Source: Laceyella sediminis
GTDB lineage: Bacteria > Bacillota > Bacilli > Thermoactinomycetales > Thermoactinomycetaceae
DNA length: 64,000 nt
Assembly (NCBI RefSeq): GCF_003003125.1
Contig: NZ_PVTZ01000005.1
Span: forward strand, 62,001 to 126,000
Direction: 5' to 3'
This document shows positions 16,892 through 27,514 of this stretch, in pieces. The notes below the pieces were generated by a model. The model made no database searches. It was not told the origin of the DNA and saw only the letters and a program-made list of their open reading frames with translations. The position numbers were made by a program, and so were the translations under genes. Numbering within the stretch: position 1 is the first letter of the stretch; the number at the start of each line of letters is the position of its first letter.

Positions 16892-17645
16892 AGCGTTGGC
16901 CCCATTCGGCATGATTTTGTTGCTGTTAGCCGGATGGGAACTGACCGTGCGCACCAAACAAGTGGAAGCGTGGCTGTTGCCGGCACCCTCCGCTGTATAT
17001 GAGGCTTGGACGGCATCTGTGGATCGGACGCTGGAGCACCTTGGGGCGACAGTGTGGATCGCCTTGAGCGGACTGGGCTTTGGTCTTGTGTCTGGACTGC
17101 TCCTCGCCACGCTCTTTCATCTGTCGCCTTTGTTGCGCGCCATGTTCCAACCGCTGGTGGTATTGTCGCAAAACGTGCCGATGATCGCCCTGGCGCCGCT
17201 CTTGATCATGTGGCTTGGCTTTGGCACCATGCCCAAAATCTTGGTGGTAGCGATCGCTTGCTTCTTTCCGATCGCCGTATCTACCATGGACGGGTTCCGG
17301 CAGACCGACCACACCCTGCTCATCTACATGGAAATGGCCGGAGCCACACGCTGGCAACGCTTTAGCAAGCTGGAATGGCCTTCCGCCTTGCCTGCCTTTT
17401 TCTCCGGCCTAAAACTGGCGGCCACATACAGCGTGATGGGCGCCGTGATCGCCGAATGGCTGGGAGCCAAAGAAGGGCTCGGCGTCATGATGCAACTCGC
17501 CTCCGCATCTTTCCGCACGGACCGGGTCTTTTTGGCGATGTTTTTCATCGCCGGAGTGAGCTTGCTTCTGTACGCCGCCATCTGTCTCATCGAGCGGCTG
17601 GTGGTTCGATGGCGCCCGCAAGTGAAGGGAGGGGCACCCCGATGA
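16875..17645 (+). CDS. thiX: Thiamine-precursor ABC transporter permease (ThiX-like)
   Basis: A 256-residue BPD-type inner-membrane permease with about six hydrophobic segments. The EAA loop that docks on the ATPase is EMAGATRWQRFSKLEWPSA near residue 154. It starts inside the preceding gene (17-base overlap) at ATG 16875 or the adjacent ATG, with only a weak ribosome site, so expression is likely coupled. Its stop overlaps the thiZ start as ATGA. The precursor specificity is inferred from thiY and the riboswitch. Confidence 0.92.
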   Translation: MMKNSKALAPFGMILLLLAGWELTVRTKQVEAWLLPAPSAVYEAWTASVDRTLEHLGATVWIALSGLGFGLVSGLLLATLFHLSPLLRAMFQPLVVLSQNVPMIALAPLLIMWLGFGTMPKILVVAIACFFPIAVSTMDGFRQTDHTLLIYMEMAGATRWQRFSKLEWPSALPAFFSGLKLAATYSVMGAVIAEWLGAKEGLGVMMQLASASFRTDRVFLAMFFIAGVSLLLYAAICLIERLVVRWRPQVKGGAPR

Positions 17646-18373
17646 AGCTGGAAGTAAATGGCCTTTCCTTCGCTTATGGACAACGGCCTGTGATCGACGA
17701 CCTTCATTTTGTTGTGCGTCAAGGGGAGTTCGTCTCATTGATCGGCCCTTCCGGGAGTGGCAAAAGTACGTTGTTTTATATGCTGGGAGGCCTGCACTGC
17801 CCGCAAGCGGGAGAAATTCTCTTGGACGGCCAACGGATCAACGGCGAGCGAGGCCACTTGGCATACATGCCACAACAGCCCTCGCTGATGCCATGGCGCA
17901 CGATTCTTGATAATGTGCGCTTGGCCCAAGAACTGAGCGGGCATAAGGACCCGACGCAACTCACAAATTTGTTGCGGGGGGCTGGATTGGCCGAGGTAGC
18001 CGACCGCTATCCGCACGAGCTAAGCGGGGGCATGCAGCAGCGGGTGGCTTTCATCCGCGCGCTGGCAAGCAACCGCGACTTGCTTTGCCTGGACGAACCG
18101 TTCGGCTCCTTGGACGCACTCACGCGAACCCGCATGCAAACTTGGCTCTTACGTCTCTTGGAGCAAGAGAAGCGCACCATTTTGTTTATCACGCACAGCA
18201 TTGAGGAAGCGATCCTGCTGTCTGACCGCATCTTGGTGTTAAGTGCATCGCCGATGAAGGTTATACGGGAAGTGCCGGTGCCTTTCGCACGCGGACAGGC
18301 ACGTTATGAACGGCGCGGCACGAAGGAATGGTTGGCATTGCAGCGGGAGCTTGAAACGATGTTGCTCGGTTAG
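17642..18373 (+). CDS. thiZ: Thiamine-precursor ABC transporter ATP-binding protein (ThiZ-like)
   Basis: A 243-residue ATPase. Walker [10 protein letters not shown] is near 37, the Q-loop in MPQQPSL near 80, signature LSGGMQQR near 127, Walker B LLCLDEPF near 150, and H-loop THSIEEA near 183. It is closest in pattern to the nitrate/sulfonate/taurine ATPase class, as expected for ThiZ. It starts at the ATGA overlap with thiX and ends the operon; a 20-pair terminator follows. Confidence 0.92.
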   Translation: MKLEVNGLSFAYGQRPVIDDLHFVVRQGEFVSLIGPSGSGKSTLFYMLGGLHCPQAGEILLDGQRINGERGHLAYMPQQPSLMPWRTILDNVRLAQELSGHKDPTQLTNLLRGAGLAEVADRYPHELSGGMQQRVAFIRALASNRDLLCLDEPFGSLDALTRTRMQTWLLRLLEQEKRTILFITHSIEEAILLSDRILVLSASPMKVIREVPVPFARGQARYERRGTKEWLALQRELETMLLG

Positions 18374-18380
18374 GGAAATG

Positions 18381-18440
18381 AAAAAAGCGGGGAGAATGCT
18401 GTTTCGAAAGCGAACGCAAAGCATTCTCCCCGCTTTTTTT
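18381..18440. terminator. Strong terminator after thiZ, T runs on both strands
   Basis: AAAAAAGCGGGGAGAATGCT pairs perfectly with its complement at 18420-18439 around a 19-base loop. It is symmetrical and may act in both directions. Confidence 0.9.
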
Positions 18441-18481
18441 GATCTCAAACCCCAGTAAAGTGGATCACACCGGCAATACAA

Positions 18482-18511
18482 ATCCCCTGTGCATCAACGT
18501 GCGCAGGGGAT
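18482..18511 (-). terminator. Probable terminator of the transglutaminase-like gene
   Basis: ATCCCCTGCGCA pairs with TGCACAGGGGAT (11 of 12 pairs) just after the stop codon. The T tract is weak (TTTGT). Confidence 0.6.
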
Positions 18512-18519
18512 CAGAATGT

Positions 18520-20217
18520 TTAGTAGGAAACGCCGGTCCGCTTGTGTGTCCGTTTAAATTCATCGGGTAACGGATCAAAGTACTGCATATCCAGTCTTTT
18601 TACAAAGCGGCCATCCGGTGTAATATGCCCGGAACCCCAAGTCGGGTCCATCGTCACCCAACGTCCGTTCAACTTGGCTTCTACCCAGGCATGGCGTTGC
18701 CCTCCTGCTTCTCCTTCCACAAAGCGGCTGGGAATGTCTAAGCTTCGTAGCAAAGCGAGAGTCAAGAACACATAATCCTGGCACACTCCTTTGCGGGTGG
18801 ACAACGATTTAATCGCACTGTCGTTCCAAGAGAACCGGTTATTCCGGAACTTATCCATGTCATAAGTCATATTTTTGGCTACATAGGTGTAGATGGCGCG
18901 GGCTTTCGCGCGGTCGGTCACTTTGCCGGCGGTGATTTCTTTGGCCAAATCGATGATCAGCGGATGATCTGATTGAATTCCGCGGCCCGGCAAAAGATCA
19001 CGTCCATCCATTTGCGCCCGGCTGGTCACGCGAAAGGTCGCCACTGTGAAAAAGCGGAAGTAATCGCGGTTTTGTGAGGTGATCTCCGGCGCGTACAACG
19101 TCACTTTGTATTCTCCCGCTCCAAAGCGTAACCAAATCTTGCTGTCAAATTGATAACCTCCCACAGGCAGGAAATAGGTCGCTTTGTCCTTGCCTTTCTG
19201 TATGCGGACAATCATGTGCGTCGTTTGTTTGGCAAAAGGTGCAGATTCATCGATGCGGCCCGCGATACGGTAAGTCAGGTCGGCCTGCTCGCCACCCACC
19301 AGCGGTGCTGTAAGGTGAATCCCCCGTTCAGCGTAAAGCCTGGTGAAGCGTATGGGTTCCTTCTCCTCCGCCAGCGGGTGATTCACATACAAGGTGGCCC
19401 CGTCCAGATAGGTTCCTTTCCGCTTGCTGTCAGGCACCAATATTTTTAGCTGATGAACCCCTTGCCCGTAAGTCAGGGGGATTTGTTCTTCAAACTGCCC
19501 TTTTTCCACAGAGACGACCCGGCGCGTTTCCCGTGCCCCCCGCTTCAACTGCACCAATACGGTACGCACGTCGGGACGGATACGCCCTTTTAAGGAGATC
19601 GCTTTCCGCTTCTCGCTGTATCCCATGACCGGCTCATCCAGTTTGAGCTTCGCTTTTGCGGCCGCGACGCTGTATGACACATCCCGCTCCACATCATCGT
19701 TCAGATTTGCGGCGATAAACGAAGCCATCAAATAATAAGTATCTTCCTGTTCCTCACTTGGCAATCTCAGTGTGACCCGATATTCCCCTTTGCCTTGAAA
19801 CAGGCGAATCTTCTCATTAAACCGTCCCTGCTTGACGGGTGCGTAAACATCCTGTTCATCGGGAAGGTCGGGGTTCCCTCCCTTGCCCAAGTATTTAATG
19901 TGAATCCATACGTACGGTTGGGACAGACGTTGATACTGGGTGATTTTTCCCGCCACAGGCAACATCGTGTCCACATGCATCCGATTGTGCGCAGGCTGGT
20001 TCAAGGTGGCGTCCATCTTTTTCGCATAAGGATCTAGGGTGATCACCTCGTTACTATGCCGTTTGTTTACATCTTCCAAAAGCTCTTGAAGCGTCGGCTC
20101 CTTCAACGCGGACGACACCCATTTGTCAGGGGCGAATCCCCCCTCCTCATACGCGGCCATGCCAATGACGCAAACTGTCAGCAGTGCGCAACAGGTCACT
20201 ATCCATCTCATGTTCAT
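18520..20217 (-). CDS. Exported transglutaminase-like (cysteine-type papain-fold) protein
   Basis: A 565-residue protein with an N-terminal signal peptide or anchor (MNMRWIVTCCALLTVCVIGMAAY). Residues ~70-390 form two or three beta-rich repeats of similar pattern (each ending in G-x-G-E-Y-x-V-T-L), probably surface domains. The C-terminal ~150 residues are a transglutaminase core. The nucleophile is in RKGVCQDYVFLTLALLRSLDIPSRFVEG, the histidine in RHAWVEAKLNGRW, and the aspartate in TMDPTW. All three catalytic residues are present. It may act on the cell wall or on surface proteins; a peptidase role is also possible. First ATG 20217 has GGAG close by, and ATG 20211 has better spacing. Confidence 0.8.
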   Translation of the reverse strand: MNMRWIVTCCALLTVCVIGMAAYEEGGFAPDKWVSSALKEPTLQELLEDVNKRHSNEVITLDPYAKKMDATLNQPAHNRMHVDTMLPVAGKITQYQRLSQPYVWIHIKYLGKGGNPDLPDEQDVYAPVKQGRFNEKIRLFQGKGEYRVTLRLPSEEQEDTYYLMASFIAANLNDDVERDVSYSVAAAKAKLKLDEPVMGYSEKRKAISLKGRIRPDVRTVLVQLKRGARETRRVVSVEKGQFEEQIPLTYGQGVHQLKILVPDSKRKGTYLDGATLYVNHPLAEEKEPIRFTRLYAERGIHLTAPLVGGEQADLTYRIAGRIDESAPFAKQTTHMIVRIQKGKDKATYFLPVGGYQFDSKIWLRFGAGEYKVTLYAPEITSQNRDYFRFFTVATFRVTSRAQMDGRDLLPGRGIQSDHPLIIDLAKEITAGKVTDRAKARAIYTYVAKNMTYDMDKFRNNRFSWNDSAIKSLSTRKGVCQDYVFLTLALLRSLDIPSRFVEGEAGGQRHAWVEAKLNGRWVTMDPTWGSGHITPDGRFVKRLDMQYFDPLPDEFKRTHKRTGVSY

Positions 20218-20313
20218 CGCTCTCCGGCCTTTCCGTCATTCTTTTCGGTCAAGCTCTTCGAACAAACGCGTTTTTTTACTTCTCATCACATATTTAAAAC
20301 AACTCAGAAAAGA

Positions 20314-20979
20314 TTATTTGCGAACCATCCCTTTTCCCCCCACCGCGACGGTTGCCGAATCGATGCCTTCCACGGGTTGGTTCAACTTGTAAACTTTATG
20401 GTTAATCACATCGCTGATCGTCTGGATGTCCAATTCATCCCGCATCTGGTTGACCAGAGACTGATACAAGTTGGAAAATTGAATCGCCACTTCTCTTGTC
20501 TCCAAACATTTCGGGTTAAACAAAATCCCTCCTGTCTGTGAAACGGAGAAGAGGCTCTGGATTTTGGACAGCGTCGCCAAAATGTCTTCTGGCAGAATCC
20601 ACATCGATTTGCGACGAAAGGTGCGCAACCGAAAGTGCGACTCAATGATCTGCGAGCGATACTCTTGCTTCTTGAGAAAAAAGTAAGCAAGCAATGCCTG
20701 ATTGAGATCATGCATGATGGTGCTCAATTCCTTGTACAACTCCAATCGCTCCTGCATCAAGAGTTGCGTTTTGGGCCCCAACTTCAACGCTTCCGAAGTG
20801 AGCACCGTATTCACTACTATGGTACCGCAAAACAATAATGTCGAAAACAGGCTGGAGATGATCGCCGCATCGACTTCCGGGCTGAAATTGAGCTTCCATG
20901 ATAATCCCACCAGCCCCAGCAACAACAAGACAAGCCCCACGCTGATGTATATCCACTTCTTGCGCAATCTCTTCTGCAT
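20314..20979 (-). CDS. Two-helix membrane protein of unknown function
   Basis: A 221-residue protein. A basic start (MQKRLRKKW) leads into two adjacent hydrophobic helices (~9-28 and ~36-58). A ~160-residue cytosolic part follows, rich in leucine and charged residues and probably helical. GGAGGAGAAACC precedes the ATG. It lies 96 bases before the transglutaminase gene on the same strand and may be co-transcribed. No family is recognised. It sits in the yerH position of the Bacillus pcrBA-ligA region but does not look like YerH. Confidence 0.65.
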   Translation of the reverse strand: MQKRLRKKWIYISVGLVLLLLGLVGLSWKLNFSPEVDAAIISSLFSTLLFCGTIVVNTVLTSEALKLGPKTQLLMQERLELYKELSTIMHDLNQALLAYFFLKKQEYRSQIIESHFRLRTFRRKSMWILPEDILATLSKIQSLFSVSQTGGILFNPKCLETREVAIQFSNLYQSLVNQMRDELDIQTISDVINHKVYKLNQPVEGIDSATVAVGGKGMVRK

Positions 20980-21000
20980 GGTTTCTCCTCCGTCAAATGA

Positions 21001-21033
21001 AACGGGGCATGAAGACCCGCCTCACGCCCCGTT
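21001..21033 (-). terminator. Terminator of ligA
   Basis: AACGGGGC pairs with GCCCCGTT 8 bases after the stop, followed on the minus strand by TCATTT. Confidence 0.6.
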
Positions 21034-21040
21034 CATCTCG

Positions 21041-23062
<2,022 letters not shown>

Positions 23063-23120
23063 TCATCCTCCTAAACTTAAGGACTACATGTGAGTGGGTA
23101 AACGCAGGCTGCATGACACC

Positions 23121-25298
23121 CTACGCTTTTTTGATCGGGGCGTACTTGGCCAACAGTTTTTTCACGCCGATCGGCGCCGGAAAAGCGATGTTCAATTCCA
23201 AGTCCTCGCCTTCCCCTTGCACTTTTACCACTGTTCCTAGGCCCCATTTGGCGTGTTCGGCTTTATCTCCCACCCGCCAATCGGCCACCACATTTGGGGT
23301 CGGCCGCACGACTCTGCGCGGGGTGGCGTTGCTGGCCGATTGTCTGCCACCAACTTCTTCCACCAACTCCACCGGAATCTCCTTCAAGAAACGAGAAGGT
23401 AAGTAGGAGGTGGTTTGCCCATAGATGGTTCGCGTCCGGGCGCGCGTCAGATGCAACACTTTCTCTGCGCGCGTAATGCCTACATAGGCGAGCCGGCGTT
23501 CTTCTTCCATCTCGTCTTCGTCATCCAACGAGCGCATATGAGGGAAAATCCCCTCTTCCATACCTACCAAGAAGACGGTGGGAAATTCCAACCCCTTGGC
23601 ACTGTGCAGGGTCATCAGCACCACTGAATCCCCCTTGTCCGCCTCTTCCTGCTCGTCCCCCAATGCATCCAAATCGGAGATAAGTGCCAAATCGGTCAAA
23701 AATGCAACCAGCGACTTATCTTCATTGTGCTTCTCAAATTCTTGGGCCACCGACAGGAACTCGTCGATATTCTCCAACCGGCTGGCAGCTTCCAAGCTGT
23801 TTTCCCGTTTCAATTCCTCGCGATAACCACTACGCTTCAAGACCTCTTCCGTGATCTCCACCGCCGACAAGTACTCGATCATGGCGTGCAGGTGGCGCAC
23901 CAAGTCCACAAATTCGCTGAGCGGCTTCAATGTGCGTTGTGTCAGGCCGATTTCCTCCATCTCCAACAAAGCACCAAACAGCGACAATCCGTGTTCACGG
24001 GCATAACTGGCAATCTTGTCCAATGTCGCTGCGCCGATGCCGCGCTTGGGCACATTGATGATCCGCGTCAAGCTCAGATCGTCATGCGGATTGACGATAA
24101 GGCGTAGATAAGCGAGCACGTCTTTGATCTCTTTGCGCTCATAGAATTTGATTCCGCCGACAATCGAATAGGGGATGTTCGCCTTCATCATCACTTCCTC
24201 CAACACCCGCGACTGGGCGTTGGTGCGGTAGAGAACGGCGAAGTTTTTATAAGGTTGCCCTTCTTTGCGACCCTGTAAGATATGCTCGGCCACATAGTGC
24301 GCTTCCTCATGCTCCGTCCCCGCCTCAAACAGGTGAAGCATTTCTCCCTCATCATTGTCCGTCCACAACTCTTTCGGCTTGCGCTCGGTGTTGTGGGCAA
24401 TCACATGGTTAGCGGCGGCCAAGATCTTCTTGGTTGAGCGGTAGTTTTGTTCCAATTTGATCACGGTCGCTTGGGGATAATCGCGTTCAAAATTGAGGAT
24501 ATTGGTGATATCCGCGCCGCGGAACCGATAAATGGACTGATCCGAATCGCCCACAACACAAAGGTTTTGATGTTTTTCGGCCAGCATCTTGGTAAGGATG
24601 TACTGCACATGGTTGGTGTCTTGGTATTCATCAACATGGATGTATTGAAACTTCCGCTGGTAATAATCTTTCACTTCGGGTTGGGTTCGCAACAACTTCA
24701 CCGTCACCATTAACAAATCATCAAAATCGAGCGATTCGTTGGTGCGCAGTTTGTCTTGATATTTCTCATACACGTCAGCCGCTACTTCATCCATAAACGT
24801 CTGGGCATGCGCCTTCATGTCACCCGGTTCGTACAACATATTTTTGGCATGGCTGATCTTGCCCAGCAAAGTGCGCGGCTCAAACTTCTTGGGATCAAGG
24901 TTTTGCTCTTTTAACACCTGTTTGATCACCGTCAACTGGTCTGATGTGTCCAGGATGGTGAAATTGCGGGAATAACCCAGCCTGTCGATGTCTCTGCGCA
25001 ACATGCGGACGCACATGGAGTGAAATGTGGAGATCCAGATTTCTTCTGCCATCGGGCCCACCAACTGGCCAATGCGCTCCTTCATCTCCCGCGCCGCTTT
25101 ATTCGTAAATGTGATCGCCAACACATTCCAGGGATGAATCCCTTTCTCCGCTAACAAATACGCCACGCGATGTGTCAGCACGCGGGTCTTGCCACTGCCC
25201 GCTCCCGCAATGATCTGAACCGGCCCGTCGGTTGTTTCCACGGCCTGCTTCTGCATCGGATTCAGCCCCTGCAGAAGTTCTTCACCGGTTTTTAACAC
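23121..25298 (-). CDS. pcrA: ATP-dependent DNA helicase PcrA (UvrD/Rep family)
   Basis: An essential superfamily-1 3'-5' helicase for repair and for clearing replication conflicts. About 725 residues: Walker [14 protein letters not shown] near 30, [11 protein letters not shown] (motif II) near 225, [10 protein letters not shown] (motif IV) near 285, and the [20 protein letters not shown] motif near 565. The C-terminal [17 protein letters not shown]udor-like segment binds RNA polymerase in the family. GTG 25298 is preferred (AAAGG, nine-base spacer). Another GTG at 25307 directly touches the ribosome site. The start lies inside the end of pcrB, so translation is coupled. Confidence 0.96.
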   Translation of the reverse strand: MLKTGEELLQGLNPMQKQAVETTDGPVQIIAGAGSGKTRVLTHRVAYLLAEKGIHPWNVLAITFTNKAAREMKERIGQLVGPMAEEIWISTFHSMCVRMLRRDIDRLGYSRNFTILDTSDQLTVIKQVLKEQNLDPKKFEPRTLLGKISHAKNMLYEPGDMKAHAQTFMDEVAADVYEKYQDKLRTNESLDFDDLLMVTVKLLRTQPEVKDYYQRKFQYIHVDEYQDTNHVQYILTKMLAEKHQNLCVVGDSDQSIYRFRGADITNILNFERDYPQATVIKLEQNYRSTKKILAAANHVIAHNTERKPKELWTDNDEGEMLHLFEAGTEHEEAHYVAEHILQGRKEGQPYKNFAVLYRTNAQSRVLEEVMMKANIPYSIVGGIKFYERKEIKDVLAYLRLIVNPHDDLSLTRIINVPKRGIGAATLDKIASYAREHGLSLFGALLEMEEIGLTQRTLKPLSEFVDLVRHLHAMIEYLSAVEITEEVLKRSGYREELKRENSLEAASRLENIDEFLSVAQEFEKHNEDKSLVAFLTDLALISDLDALGDEQEEADKGDSVVLMTLHSAKGLEFPTVFLVGMEEGIFPHMRSLDDEDEMEEERRLAYVGITRAEKVLHLTRARTRTIYGQTTSYLPSRFLKEIPVELVEEVGGRQSASNATPRRVVRPTPNVVADWRVGDKAEHAKWGLGTVVKVQGEGEDLELNIAFPAPIGVKKLLAKYAPIKKA

Positions 25299-26016
25299 GC
25301 TGATCACCCTTTCTATCCGTCTCTTTCACCCACTTGACCGTCTTAGCCGCCCGTTCTGCATGGGTGTAGATCAAATTGCCGACGACGACGGTGTCGGCAA
25401 GCTCAGCCGCTGCGACCGTTTGCTCCTTTGTGGTGATGCCACCGCCGTAAAAGATACGGCTTTTCCTACATACACGTTGTGCAGCATCCACCAACGCCAT
25501 ATCGCCAAATCGTCCGCTGTATTCGATGTACAGCACCGGCCAGCAAAACAAATGTTCGACCAAACGCGCATACGCGACCATTTGCTCCTCCGTGCAAGCC
25601 GTCTCCGCCTGCGTGAGGCGCGCCACTTTGGCCTCTGGATTTAGCACCGTATACCCCAATAACAGCACTTTGTCCCACGGGATCAGATCTCCGTACTTGC
25701 GCAAGGCATCCACATGCGCACCGTGAATCCAGCGCGCTTCCTTCGTATTGATAACGGTGGGAATCAAATATCCGTCAAATCCCGGTACCACCGCATTGAT
25801 CTCCGAAACCTCTTGCACACACAAAACTCCATATTCACGGACACGATGGAGCAAATCCCTTGTGTTTTTAAACGTAATACCATCCGTTCCGCCGACGATA
25901 ATCGCATCCGTCCCCGCATTGCACACCAGCTTGAGGGCCAGATCGGAAATCGTCCGGTTCGGGTCTAATTTAAACACATGCCGCCACCTGGCGGCCCGCT
26001 CTCTCAATATTGTCAT
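25282..26016 (-). CDS. pcrB: Heptaprenylglyceryl phosphate synthase PcrB
   Basis: A TIM-barrel prenyltransferase that joins heptaprenyl diphosphate to sn-glycerol-1-phosphate, giving archaea-like ether lipids in Bacillales. The 244 residues contain KLDPNRTIS near 17, VGGTDGITF near 42, [10 protein letters not shown] near 164, and the phosphate-binding [10 protein letters not shown] near 192. The 3' end overlaps the pcrA start. The pair with pcrA and ligA downstream and yerC upstream is the Bacillus order. Confidence 0.95.
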   Translation of the reverse strand: MTILRERAARWRHVFKLDPNRTISDLALKLVCNAGTDAIIVGGTDGITFKNTRDLLHRVREYGVLCVQEVSEINAVVPGFDGYLIPTVINTKEARWIHGAHVDALRKYGDLIPWDKVLLLGYTVLNPEAKVARLTQAETACTEEQMVAYARLVEHLFCWPVLYIEYSGRFGDMALVDAAQRVCRKSRIFYGGGITTKEQTVAAAELADTVVVGNLIYTHAERAAKTVKWVKETDRKGDQRVKNR

Positions 26017-26078
26017 CTCTCATCTCGCCCCCAAACCTACAAGCATTATTATACACTGGGTATTGTGGCAAAAGAAAA

Positions 26079-26102
26079 CCCCGCCTATATGAATAAGCGG
26101 GG
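26079..26102 (-). terminator. Terminator downstream of yerC and its 3' hairpin
   Basis: CCCCGC/GCGGGG with a 12-base AT-rich loop; on the minus strand it is followed by TTTTCTTTTG. It separates yerC from pcrB. Confidence 0.85.
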
Positions 26103-26117
26103 ACTATTTGGTGACAA

Positions 26118-26208
26118 AGGGCCGGAACCGATTTTTGCGCTTGCCTCCCGCGGTCACGTCGGCGAAAAAGCGGCTGTTGCCACGATCGCTCTTCGGGTTA
26201 CCGGCCCT
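26118..26208 (-). other. Long imperfect hairpin in the yerC 3' untranslated region
   Basis: AGGGCCGG-(TA)-ACC (complement of 26208-26196) pairs with GGT-(T)-CCGGCCCT (complement of 26129-26118). An internal helix pair (GGC-AACA-GCC, with GCGA/TCGC outside) lies within. It sits between the yerC stop codon and its terminator, so it is transcribed. No known RNA family is recognised. Confidence 0.4.
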
Positions 26209-26219
26209 CTTACCTGCCG

Positions 26220-26528
26220 TCAGGCTTTGTCGCCCTCATCTTTATACAGGCGATCCAAAGCGAGCTTATACCCATCCGTGCCGTAATGAAGACACCGTTT
26301 GACGCGGGAGATCGTAGCCGTGCTCGCTCCCGTCTCCGTCTCAATCTGGTTGTAGGTGTAACCCTCTTCCAACATGCGCGCCACTTCCAAGCGTTGCGCA
26401 AGGGATTTGATCTCATTCACGGTGCAGAGATCTTCGAAAAATCGATAGCAATCTTCCATATTCTCTAGTTGAAGTACTGCATTGAACAATTGCTCGACTT
26501 CTTTTTTATTCAACTTGTTGAGTTGCAT
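26220..26528 (-). CDS. yerC: YerC/YecD family TrpR-like DNA-binding protein
   Basis: A 102-residue helical protein. The TrpR-like helix-turn-helix is AQRLEVARMLEEGYTYNQIETETGASTATISRVKRCL, split here as AQRLEVARMLEEG and YTYNQIETETGASTATISR (~44-76). The full length matches the family (about 100). GAGGAGG precedes the ATG by 7 bases. The target genes are unknown. Its position before pcrB is conserved in Bacillus. Confidence 0.92.
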   Translation of the reverse strand: MQLNKLNKKEVEQLFNAVLQLENMEDCYRFFEDLCTVNEIKSLAQRLEVARMLEEGYTYNQIETETGASTATISRVKRCLHYGTDGYKLALDRLYKDEGDKA

Positions 26529-27514
26529 CCTTTTTCCTCCTCATGGCGAGGGCTTATAGCTTTTACTCTTTAAAGTAACACATTCTTTCATGTGTGAAAA
26601 GATTTTTGTCCTATTCCCTTTCAACCAAATGCCCTGATCCCTCCGCATGCTGAGCTTACCACGCGCGGGTGGGAGCAGTTGGCGGAAGCCCCACTATTCA
26701 TAAGAGTAAGCGCTTTCTGTCTGTGTCCATTTACAGTATACAAGAACTACTTGTTTTTGGCACGTCTTTTGCGATCATCCCCGACGCCTCTGATTTGCTC
26801 GACGTCGGCGGCGGAAAAATTATTCGCGTGCGAAAGATGCGCACCGAGATGCACAATTGGTACAATAGAGGAAAGAGTTTCCACTGACGAAACGAGGTGA
26901 TTGTCTGTGTATCAAGTTGAAACATGAGAGCTGGAGAAGTTCAAGTAATCCACTGCGTCAGCTAAGACGGGAAGCAGCAGGCGCTCATCCGTGTGGAGCG
27001 GCCAGGCTTCGCCGGTTTCGGCATAAATAAATCAAATCAACCTTTCATCCTTCCTCAACCCATTTTTTACAATGGCCACCTAATATAAAATATAGGGAAT
27101 TTTTGCTTCCAATGGCGATGAAAGGCTTGTGCCGCCTCGTCCAACACCTTCACGGCCAAAGGGGCAACATCCAGCTCCTCGCTCCCGACGCCAATGAAGG
27201 CGAGTATGTCGTCGATCAAGTCGCTCTTTCACGAGTTTTCCTTTTTTTCTGTATCCTGATTGCTGGATTGCGATCTTTCACCCTTTTCGATGAAAAGAGT
27301 ACCGTTGACGGATGCCTGAGAGGGGGCGCCGCGGAATCCATTGTGGGCTATTACTTTTTTGTCACGCGATATGATGGGGTCACGCCGCTCGGCCTTTAAA
27401 TAGCCAACCCAACTGAATGTTCGTGCGGCGCCATCCGCGTATCGGACGGGGTGTCGCCGGGTTGATGGAACCATGTTTGAAAAGAACGGCTCAACTTGCA
27501 AGGGAGGCAGAAAC
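26529..27514. other. Nearly 1 kb without an intact gene; traces of decayed coding sequence
   Basis: A promoter-like TGG-TACAAT (26861-26869) and a GAGGTGA site precede a GTG that opens only six codons (26908, VYQVET) before TGA. The same frame continues as ELEKFK and then stops again, which looks like a broken gene. On the minus strand the stretch 27230-27070 reads DLIDDILAFIGVGSEELDV and onward in a protein-like way, in register with an upstream frame but cut by TGA at 27229-27231. Another short minus-strand stretch reads AETGEAWPLHTDERLLLPVL (27025-26960). No family is recognised. A cre-like GAGTAAGCGCTTTCTG lies at 26704-26719. Confidence 0.4.
26640..26700 (+). repeat. Possible remnant of the CTAG repeat family (right half)
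   Basis: ACCACGCG...GGGAGCAGTTGGCGGAAGCCCCACTATTCAT resembles in order the blocks ACCACGCGGGAAGC (copy at 11643) and GGAGCCACT..CTATTCAT (copy at 56313). Identity is patchy and no left end is visible. Confidence 0.25.

Noticed and set aside
26704..26719. Catabolite-responsive element (cre) GAGTAAGCGCTTTCTG
   Set aside because: The core fits, but the outer T and A are missing and no intact gene lies downstream; noted only in the region entry.
27103..27399. 98-codon frame on the plus strand upstream of UDP-glucose dehydrogenase
   Set aside because: No ribosome site, mixed composition, and the opposite strand reads more like protein remnants.
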